This document shows, piece by piece, positions 55,860 to 64,000 of a stretch of 64,000 bases of DNA. This DNA is from Platerodrilus igneus (taxonomy: Eukaryota; Arthropoda; Insecta; Coleoptera; Lycidae). The DNA lies in contig JARFIW010001186.1 in assembly GCA_036346225.1 (NCBI GenBank), forward strand, positions 62,001 through 126,000, given 5' to 3'. How positions within the stretch are numbered: position 1 is the first letter of the stretch; each line of letters begins with the position of its first letter. The translations under genes and the position numbers were made by a program. The notes under the pieces were generated by a model. The model saw only the letters and a list, made by a program, of their open reading frames with translations. It did not search any database and was not told where the DNA came from.

Positions 55860-56830
55860 AAGAAGAAAACCACCAAAAACGCAAAATCAAAGAAGCTGCT
55901 TATATAACCCTACATATAAATAACTGAGTTGCAAACGAATCCGTGACTTTCAGTAATCAATGGATTCCATTACTAAAAGAAATAACAAAAGAAATAACAA
56001 ATGAAAATCAAATGCCCACAATATCTAGGTAGCATTGCAAGTTTTTCCTGGGTTTTCCTTGCAATATTAACATGTAATACAGCCTACGTACATGCTTTCT
56101 ATTTATACGTAAAATAACTAATTACATAAAAATAAGCATATTAACAATCCTTGTAAAACAGCATTGGTATCTGACAAGTATAAATCCACAATAAGGTTAC
56201 CTCAAAACCATATACAATCTCCGTTGAACAGTATTGGTATCTGACAAGTGTAAACCCGCCATAGGGTCGCCTCAGATCCATATACAATTTTCATAGAACA
56301 ACATGGGTATCTGACAAGTGTAAACCCGCCATAGGGTCGCCTCAGATCCATGTTAAAATCTACCAAAGAGGTAACTTAAATCATAATGAATTTTCCCCCT
56401 CAAAATAAATATAAAGAAACGACTACTTAAGCCTTTGAATAATGCAATCGCACACTTCTTTAATAACCATCCCCACAATTGTATAAATAGAAACATGTTA
56501 AAAAATGTTTTCCAATTCCAAGTTATTGAATTTATATAAAATTCACCAATAAAAATTAATCAGCTGATTTCACGTTAAGCGTATCGACTACCTAAAGAAA
56601 GCTGATGCCAGGTCGCAACACAAATTGAAGGCAATCATTCTGTTAAACTTTAAAAATTTTTGCTTAGTATACTCAAACCAAATATTTCAATAAATCAATA
56701 AATCAAACTCACCTTCAATTTATGTCATAAATGTCAAACTTGAAGTTTTATATTATTATTTTGACAACGATCCTAGGTCATGGATCGAAACGTAAATAAA
56801 GTTGATTTTAAAAACTATGAGTGGATTATT
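55860..56830 (+). other. Non-coding segment within the LINE tail
   Basis: No protein recognised. Contains a 70-bp tandem repeat at 56159-56352 (2.8 units, ggtatctgacaagtgtaaac ... gggtcgcctcagatccat). Near 56770-56800 there is cgatcctaggtcatggatcg followed by aaacgt, a small inverted repeat next to GAAACGT of the sort found in the terminal regions of Penelope-like elements. Confidence 0.45.
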
Positions 56831-57668
56831 TCCCAAAGAAGATTAACCTGAATACACATGCTGTGTGAGAATATCAGGGAACTATGTAGGCTAGCTCAGA
56901 ATATAAATAAGTGCAGGTACGTGTCCAACCAGTTTTGAGATGGAAAACCTAATGACGAAAAAATAAGCGCAGATAAATCTGATGATTAGTATAAACAACT
57001 AGTTGTTGGTTGCGAAATACCTGCAACTAATGTTGACTGTGCAAAAAGATAAATTGGAAAATATATTAAATCGCCTAATGGTTAAGTGTTGGGGGAACTT
57101 GGCAGCCACAGGTTCTTACCTCCCTTCACAACCATTGAAGGTCGGAGAAATAGGGCATATAACTGTAAAACAATAGAAAGTGATCGAACTGCATCTAACA
57201 AGAAAGAACATCGCCTATGAGGAAAGACAACAAACATAGAATAAGAAGAAAATTGTTGAAAGCATATGTGTGGAGCACAGCACAGTATGCCTATGAAATA
57301 CGGGAAGTCTGAAACGCAGACAGAAAAACGGTAGCAGCCTTTTGAAATGCTGTGCTTCAGATGTATGAGGACGATAGCATGGACAGACAGGGATAATGAC
57401 AAGTAAGTTACAGAAATAGTAGGGGAACAAGGATATCTGGGGAAAAAGAGAAATAGTAGGGCGGAATACGTTCTAAGGCATTTTTGGGGAATAGTATGTG
57501 ATATATTACAAGCAGAGATAGGAAAAAAGAGGTAGATGTAGACCTAGATCAGACAGTTATAGATGCAAACTGTGCATATTTCAGGGAAATCTGTAGGTTA
57601 GTTCAGAATAGGGAACAATGATGGTACGCGTCTAACCAGTTCTAGGACTGAAGACCTAATGATGATGA

Positions 57669-58590
57669 GTGTATACAAAACTGTTCATACGCCCCTGAAA
57701 TTGCCTGCATGGCCTTAATTAATTGTGCACTTGATGTAGACAAACCATACGGTACTACCTTGAAATTATAAACTTTTCCTTCAACGGAAAACCCACTATA
57801 CCTTCTAGAATTGTTGTGTAATGGAATTAACCAGAAAGAATTCCTTAAGTTTAATTTACTAAAAAATAAATTTGCCAAGTAGCCTCATTAAAAGTGTGTC
57901 CATGGAAGGTGGACAATGAAATTGTGGTTTTGTCCGCTGATTAATCTTCCTTGCATCTAAGCATAAACGAATACTATTATATTTTTTCTTCACCACAACC
58001 AACGGATTTAGAAAATGTGTGTTCGAAAACTCAATTATGCCATCATTCAACATCTTAGTGAGCTCTTGATTCACTTGTTCTCTATATGCCGCAGGTATTG
58101 GAAAAATTTTTTTTTTGCATTAAACGGTTCAGAATTATCTACTTCCAAAACATACTTGCAACTTAACGCTGTGCTCGCCTCTACTCCTACTAATTCAGAA
58201 TGTTTATTCAACAAAGCTTTTATCTCTTTCAACCTTTCCTCTGGACATTTAATTGTGTCGATCCCTTTAGCCTTTCCTTCATCTAATCCCATAACATTAA
58301 CACTCAAACCCGTGTCATCCTCTGTGACCTCCTAACTTGCTTTTCAGGACATTATCATGTCCCTAATTCTAACTATCTTCCTATCCATATCTATTATTAA
58401 CCCCAACTTCATCATACAATTGACACCTAAAATACTCTTAAACTTCAGTCCAGGCACAATAACAAACTCCTGCTTACAGTTTACTGAACCTATCTCTATT
58501 CTCAGCACCACAACGTATTCACCACAGCAAATCTCTTTTTATTTGGAGCTACCAAATGACTCCTTTTGATTAGCATAATCCTGATGAAAT
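57669..58590 (-). pseudogene. Gypsy A protease end and reverse transcriptase N-terminal part
   Basis: On the minus strand from about 58590: VVVLRIEIGSVNCKQEFVIV and KSILGVNCMMKLGLIID are the second half of an aspartic protease; its active-site part is missing. After stops, frame 58307-58071 leads (VNVMGLDEGKAKGIDTIKCP, LLNKHSELVGV) into RT: NQELTKMLNDGIIEFSNTHF, NPLVVVKKKYNSIRLCLDAR, LNLRNSFWLIPLHNNSRRYS and YNFKVVPYGLSTSSAQLIKA. gag is absent: upstream sequence switches at about 58600 to unrelated repeat DNA. Confidence 0.87.
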
Positions 58591-58619
58591 AAATGAATAG
58601 AATGACTCAAAATCTCCCC

Positions 58620-58904
58620 ATGTGTCAATTTAATAAAAAATAAAATAAATTATTATGGTACAAAAAGTTTCGCTACATGTTTCAGGCTTATAATTCTTAG
58701 CCCATCTTCAGGCGCTTGAAAGTATCAAAGAAATATTTTTATATATGAAGTACAAAATAACGATTAGGTTTATAAATTGAACACTAAAATATTGGCCTTA
58801 AAATTATAGTGTATTACATTTAAATACTTACTGAGGATAGTTTTAATTTTTGTGTATATGTTTGCTTAATGTTTTATGATGTCTATTTTTTGAATTTACA
58901 AACC
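58620..58904 (-). repeat. Penelope-like terminal fragment (tentative)
   Basis: On the minus strand a cctgaagatgggctaag / agcctgaaacatgtagcgaa arrangement occurs near 58670-58720. Paired GATGGGC and GCC-GAAAC words like these are typical of Penelope-like element termini, which can carry hammerhead-type ribozymes. No coding sequence remains. It replaces gypsy A gag. Confidence 0.35.
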
Positions 58905-59240
58905 ATCAACCAAATTATAAAGAAGTTACTACTTACAATTCATCCTGCTTGATTTTACAAATCAATCTTATATGCTTCACTCCGATTCTAAATATAGCAC
59001 CAACTTGTGCTTTAATTACTTGTAATATAAAATGTCGGACTGCACTAGTCGCGTACTGTAGTCTGAAGCCAGGATAAAGATGTTTAGCAGAATGAAAAAC
59101 TAAGAGTGCGAATGCCGCCCCCAGGTCGTTTATATAACCCAAAACTCTATTCCAAGTTGCACGTATCCATCACAAACATTCTACGAAAATCTCACCCCAA
59201 TTCTAACCGATACATTTTTCCCTGTAAAATTTCTCCAACG
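58905..59240 (-). repeat. LTR-like copy matching 42245-42600
   Basis: Same orientation as the downstream copy, sharing the TATA block and terminal words. Possibly a truncated 5' LTR of gypsy A, ending where the Maverick-like remnant starts at 59247. Confidence 0.55.
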
Positions 59241-59839
59241 GCTGACAGTAGATAAACTACCTTCGTACGAGACCAAAAACCGGTTTTCTTATGGGATTTA
59301 ACATGGGAAATTTTAAGGTCCAAAAAGACCATTTTTGGTAGATGCAAACGTCATTCACCCCGTGCGATCTAACATTCACAGTTCACGTGACTTTCGCATA
59401 ACCGTTTTATATAGAAATTCTGGGGCAGTTCGATCCCACCCCAGACACACACACACACACTCTGCCTCACCCACTCCACCTAAATAAAAATGTGCATTCA
59501 TTAAAATGCTTTATTACACATTGCACTTACATACATTGATTTTATATACTCTGTCATATATATTTTTAATATTACATATATTGTATCGATTTATCCGAAT
59601 TAACATACACTACACATATATCGATTGCTTATATCTAAGTTAACATTCTTTAGAATAACATACCTTAATACCACATTAACAAATAACAGTACATTTACAA
59701 TAGCATTGGAGGTACCAATTCAATTAACATAAAATATATAACTCTACACATATTACATATAAATTAACATTTTATTTATATATTTACACTTATTTACACT
59801 TACATACTACATGCATATATTGGAGTACTTTATTATAAT

Positions 59840-62295
59840 TTAAACTGCCTCCTCAATTTCCATGCTATCTATGGAATAATGACCTATGGGTAATGTCCTG
59901 TATGATCTTGGTATTAAATATATTTTATCTTCATGTGGACTTAAGGCTATTTTATCTTGAATGATTGTACGAACATGATGTTTAGATGAGTGGATCAAAT
60001 TTTGTGAAATGAACTTTTCTTTATACTCGTCTACACAACGAGCAAAGTCCTCTCGTGTGATATGGTTTTTAATGACAGATTTTTTAAGTCCTTTGACTTT
60101 TTTAGTTAGACTGAAATTAGAGAAAGCTGTTGGCGGTATAGAAGTATCTTCTTGTATATCCAAGCGTTTAGCTCCCTCCTCTTCCGATGTTTTGAAAACC
60201 TTCGTCACATACATTTTGGATCTCAGCCCGATAAAGTTTGTCATAACCCGTCCACTGTTCTCATCTGTTATCATTCCCAGTACTTTCTTATTGGCTAAAG
60301 GAATTTTATAGACGTTATCTTGTGGATAGTCTGAAGTTTCAAAATATGTGTGACAGTCCTGCATCATAGCCTCATAGGGATCATAGTTTATTATTTTATA
60401 GATAAGACTATCGGTATATAGAACACTACAGTCCTTTCCTAAGGTAGATAACATGTATTTATAATGAAAATTGTAGATCGTGAGCTTGGATAAGTCTAGT
60501 ACACACATGTCTATGTATATCGGTTTATTAAAATATATTTATTTAATTCTACCAAAACAAGGTTTTCATCAAAAATTGTAAGATTCTTGAACAGAGGATT
60601 GAATATACGAGCTTCGGCACCGTACCTACCATCCCAATTTTGAACGAGCTTAACATTACAATGTTTTCGCTTGTTCTCCATTGTTTTACCAACAACAGCG
60701 TTATTTATCAATTTGAATAGATTTTTTTCAAACTTGTTCCTAGCTTGCTTTCGGAGGTCCGTACTTAAATCAATATGTGACTTTAACTAACAACTCTGCT
60801 TAAATTTAAGTACCCTATGAATAGCTTTTAATCTAAGTCCATTTGCTAACGCCTGCTTCAGATTTCTATAATGGATGACATATTTACATTTTGAATTCAA
60901 CGTCGCCATTAATTTAGTATTTTTAATTATCTCCACAGGTGGTATTCAAGTCATTAGGTCAATGTGCTCTGGACAAAAGGGAATGTCCTTATGTACGTCA
61001 TGCATGTGCTCGGGATACTTCAAATCGACTTCCAAGATATAACTTTCAGGAGAATTGTCAGAAATTAAAGTTACATCAATACTGGTGTCACCCCATTGAA
61101 AGTATCCAAACGGAAGAGATTGACTCATGGCCCATCCATACTGGTTGTTTATATTGAAATACATTAGATACTCAGCAGGTTTGGAAGGATCATAAGTGGG
61201 CAAATATTTATTGTTAGCATAAGCACATCGTTCTGAACATACTTGACTAAGACCTCTACATATACCTTTTTCAATGAACACGAGTTGATCAATTTCCGTT
61301 AATAACTCAAGTTCCTGGTCTGAATGATTCATCATTGCGTCCCAAGTATACCCAGGCAGTGTATAGTTGTGGGCGGGGTCAAGTCCGTAAGTGGAATGAC
61401 AACTTGAACGGAATTGTTCAAAAACTTCAACCAACAACAATACGTCAGTTTCCAGATATAAATCAGAATATCGACCCAAGTTCTGAATATTAAATGCCAC
61501 CCACACTTTCTGGGCATGCGCATACTGTTTGACAGAGGTTGCCTTATCTTCCAGTGTATTATAAAATTGCTGCCGGCTAGGTAAACAGGTATTGTTAAAC
61601 TTTGTAAAAGAATCAATGAAATAATATGGATAAACATTTTTTCGAGTCAATAATTGAAACTGTTCATTATTTAAATGTGAGAATTGACTTTTTAACAGTG
61701 GATAATTAGTCAAAAATAAAGCAAGTGTGTCTAAAGATGAACTCATAAAGTGAAAACTGTCAATAAATCTAAAGTTAACCAAGTTTTCAGGAATATATTT
61801 AGTTACAGGGAGTACCTCTATACGACCATCTAGATGTCTTTAATTATAAAATGACAATCATAATCACTTAGGTTGTGAAAAATGATGGGAATTGTTCGAG
61901 AGTCCTCATGATGTATATTACAATTCGAATGTGCTGGGCCTCTATAGTTATTAGTTGGTATAAAATGATTATGATCACGAACATTTATATCTTCATCATT
62001 AAATGGTTTATCACAAATATAACAATGCGTTGCAGCTATGGAATCAGCTTCCTGTTGCAATGTTAATGGGGTTATATCATGCGGACACATAAAAACTGTT
62101 TCAACAACCTCTGCAAACTGTCGATAACGATAACGGTATATGTTCTTGATATTTTTGAGCATCCCCAGTGGGTTTCAAAAGACGTTCTAAATCGGCATAT
62201 ACTACAAATGGAACTTTAACTTTGTTTCGAAAATTTCTAAAATGGAGGATTTTATTTTCTTCTGTAGGCAACCGAGGTACACCCAATTGTTTCAT
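59840..62295 (-). pseudogene. Broken family B DNA polymerase (Maverick/Polinton type)
   Basis: Five minus-strand frames: 62295-62101, 62162-61830, 61782-60946, 60711-60511 and 60508-59840, with 60712-60945 readable through shifts. The N-terminal part has a zinc/HNH-like CYICDKPF, VRDHNH and HSNCN followed by FHNLSDYDCHFI (exonuclease region). YLMYFNINNQYGWAM is motif A with Asn where the catalytic Asp is expected. Motif B is NNAVVGKTMENKR. Motif C reads VLYTDSLIYK, shorter than the usual form, so catalytic acids are lost there too. With these losses and four or more shifts it is inactive. It represents an old integrated virus-like element. Confidence 0.87.
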
Positions 62296-62298
62296 TTT

Positions 62299-62368
62299 AT
62301 GACAGGAAAAATTGATAGGTTAGATCAGCGCCACGGCGTTGACCTAACCGATCAATTTTTCCTGTCAT
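62299..62368. repeat. 34-bp near-perfect palindrome
   Basis: Arms 62299-62332 and 62335-62368 around a 2-base loop match at 31 of 34 positions (atgacaggaaaaattgatag ... ctgtcat). It starts three bases upstream of the first codon of the polymerase frame, so transcripts could form a strong hairpin. Confidence 0.93.
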
Positions 62369-62390
62369 CTAATCTAAGTCCACACATGTG

Positions 62391-62500
62391 CAACTAACCT
62401 AACCTAACTCCAGACAGCACTAGCTAACCTAACTCCTGACAAGTCCAACTAACCTAACCTAACTTCAGACAACACCGAGTAACCTAACTCCAAACAACGT
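62391..62500 (+). repeat. 55-bp repeat rich in ctaacc
   Basis: Two units starting caactaacctaacctaact. The cctaa words equal the insect telomere motif (TTAGG complement) but are interspersed, not a telomere array. Confidence 0.8.
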
Positions 62501-62858
62501 AAACTAAAAATAAACATATATATATACAAGAGAAATTAAAACAATGGCTCAGTACGGTAACAGGCATCAGTGAGAACATTGACAGTTATTTCAAACTGAG
62601 TGCGAACAATAACACTCTAAAATGCTCTATACGAAGTAGCTTACCGACTCTATTTTAGTGTAAACCATAAAAACAGTATTGGAAGCATTTTGTGGTTTAC
62701 CAACCGTAAACTTTAAACTTTCTATGGTGGTCTGTATTACAATAATTTAGTATATAATTTCAAATTTACGTTTAATTTAGATATAAGTAAATATTGCAAT
62801 CATTATTTATATGTTAATTTAAATATATGTTAATTTATATATAAGTAAATGATATCGT

Positions 62859-62861
<3 letters not shown>

Positions 62862-62902
<41 letters not shown>
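62862..62902. repeat. AT microsatellite
   Basis: Pure (AT)n tract inside the Maverick-like remnant. Confidence 0.95.
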
Positions 62903-62903
<1 letters not shown>

Positions 62904-63246
62904 CTAAATAAATAAATATTGTATTAGACATAAGAGAAATGTATATATATTTCATAGATATGCGTAATAAAACATTTTTGTGATACTTGTAATATATTTC
63001 TTTGTTTTGAACAGTATATGTAAGTAAGCATTTGAGTTTCTAACAAGATGATATAAGCTATAATTTAGGTTGCGACGTCGCAGAGTTATATGGTATCATA
63101 GGTGGAGGTCTGCACGTGGCAGGTCAATGGTGGGGTGAATGACTTTTGTATCTACCAAAAATGACCAGGATGGACCTTAGATTCTCGTATGGGAAAAATA
63201 CATATAAAAATGGGTGGTTTTGTGCTCGTACAAAGGTAGCTGGTCT

Positions 63247-63690
63247 ACTTGAAAACGGTTGGAGATATTTGCACTGTATAAAGACAATTATTTATATACC
63301 TAAGTACGATACATTGATGGGTGTATTTATCATTTTGGTATGTAGTGCTCTTTTGGTTTTCTTCTTATAACTTGAAAACGGATGGAGATATTCACGTTGT
63401 ATAAAGACAATTACTTATATATTTATGTATGGTGCATCGATGGGCATAATTATCATTTTGGTGTGTAGTGCCCTTTTGGTTTTCTTCATATAACTTGAAA
63501 ACGGATGGGGATATTTACATTGTATAAAGACAATTATTTATATATCTAAGTACAATGCATCGATGGGTGTAATTATTATTTTGGTATGTAGTGCCCTTTT
63601 AGTAATCATCTTATAACATGAAAACGGATGGAGATGTTCACATTGTATAAAGACAATTATTTATATATTTAAGTACGATTAATTTGGCAT
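63247..63690 (+). repeat. 123-bp tandem repeat, about 3.6 units
   Basis: Units begin acttgaaaacgg at 63247, 63370, 63493 and (acatgaaaac) 63616, giving a constant 123-bp period. Common words: ggagatatt, tgtataaagacaattattta, tgggtgta and tgtagtgcccttttgg. It directly abuts the right end of the Maverick-like remnant. The frame at 63146-63370 is a by-product. Confidence 0.93.
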
Positions 63691-63717
63691 TAAAATGAAT
63701 GTTAATTAGATTTTCCT

Positions 63718-64000
63718 TTAACATTCCTCCATCGTGATCTGTAGGATTGGACTTACTTTCAGAGTCTTCATCGATTTCCTAAAATTCATTTCTTTCACTT
63801 CTATTGGTGTTGTTAAGGACACTTCTATGGAGTAGTTTTTTGAGTTCAAAATTGTTGTAGTGGCGTAATTGTTTTTTACATGTATTAGCGCGGTGGGTGT
63901 TTCTACTCCCTGTTGAAATGACACGTGATTTATGATTCCTATATCACTGTTTAAATTTACTAAAATGTTTACTTGTTTTTCTGTCCTAGGTTTGATGATG
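63718..64000 (-). pseudogene. Edge of a gypsy-like pol (protease-RT linker), partial
   Basis: Minus strand from the window edge: KPRTEKQVNILVNLNSDIGI, VSFQQGVETPTALIHVKNNY, TTILNSKNYSIEVSLTTPIE, ending ITMEEC and a stop at 63718. The pattern (KPRTE, later TTILN and a LTTPIEV-like end) is that of the segment between protease and RT in gypsy-type pols. It runs off the window. Confidence 0.55.

Larger units (their letters stand above)
52491..57668 (+). mobile_element. RTE-type LINE inside gypsy A, with a complex 3' region
   Basis: Bounded by an 11-bp TSD, ending in an (atg)n-type tail (aatgatgatga). It holds an endonuclease and RT. The 3' end is present three times: 55140-55860, 56850-57210 and 57220-57668 contain related words (catatgtgtggagcacagca; gtaggctagctcag; aagtgttgggggaacttgg; acctaatga). 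So either partial duplication occurred at insertion, or shorter relatives nested into the tail. 55900-56830 differs and holds a 70-bp tandem repeat. Confidence 0.88.
59247..63249 (-). mobile_element. Maverick/Polinton-like remnant, 4.0 kb, with inverted termini
   Basis: Termini are inverted repeats: 59247-59365 pairs with 63105-63249, with agtaga at the left end and tctact at the right, plus the shared words ctaccttcgtacgag and ggtgaatgac. Inside is only a broken protein-primed-type family B DNA polymerase (59840-62295, minus). Polintons are usually 15-20 kb and carry integrase, ATPase, protease and capsid genes; none is seen, so this is a strongly deleted derivative. No TSD was found. AT-rich flanks 59470-59839 and 62520-63100 hold no gene. 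Confidence 0.72.

Noticed and set aside
62391..62500. Insect telomere array (TTAGG)n
   Set aside because: Only two to three cctaa words in a row, embedded in a 55-bp unit; no continuous telomeric run.

Overview
This is a window of a eukaryotic, AT-rich, repeat-laden nuclear genome, almost certainly an arthropod and most probably an insect. The evidence is the insect-type transposons (BEL/Pao, Ty1/copia, two Ty3/gypsy families, CR1/L2- and RTE-type LINEs, a Maverick/Polinton-like DNA polymerase, a tRNA-derived SINE, foldback elements) and one host gene encoding KANSL1, the scaffold of the NSL histone-acetyltransferase complex. There are no bacterial operons, and no free-standing tRNA or rRNA gene was seen.

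Layout: 1-1447 decayed BEL/Pao integrase end. 1448-5673 non-coding, with one possible small exon (2299-2389). 5674-14327 a giant inverted-repeat structure whose arms hold ~150-bp hairpin-bearing tandem repeats; the right arm carries a broken transposase-like gene and a SINE (13909-14205) whose empty site is preserved in the left arm. 15247-25339 a minus-strand LINE (ORF1 with PHD finger, ORF2 endonuclease) split by a complete copia element (16837-23978, TSD ctgtt), which is itself split by a plus-strand LINE (about 20450-23030). 25340-32855 a foldback element made of ~156-bp satellite units in two opposed arrays, with ~250-bp unique ends and a probable 9-bp TSD. 33184-36155 the KANSL1 coding exon, with an in-frame tandem duplication of its PEHE domain. 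36156-40300 non-coding. 40320-42640 opposed LTR-like sequences. 43823-58590 a gypsy element (A) interrupted by a second, LTR-complete gypsy element (B, 44699-51296) and by an RTE-type LINE (52491-57668, TSD gtgtatacaaa). 59247-63249 a 4-kb Maverick-like remnant with inverted termini. 63247-63690 a 123-bp tandem repeat. 63718-64000 the edge of another gypsy-like pol.

The host gene is the only apparently functional protein-coding gene; every transposon protein seen has frameshifts, stops or lost catalytic residues. The most striking results are: (1) gypsy B carries, after its integrase, a TARG1/OARD1-like macrodomain with both catalytic positions kept, followed in another frame by a CCCH zinc finger, so it is a retrotransposon with a probable ADP-ribose-processing accessory protein; (2) KANSL1 has a 690-bp (230-codon) in-frame duplication that doubles the MOF-binding PEHE domain, with mostly amino-acid-changing differences between copies; (3) two independent inverted-repeat elements are built from ~150-bp satellites.
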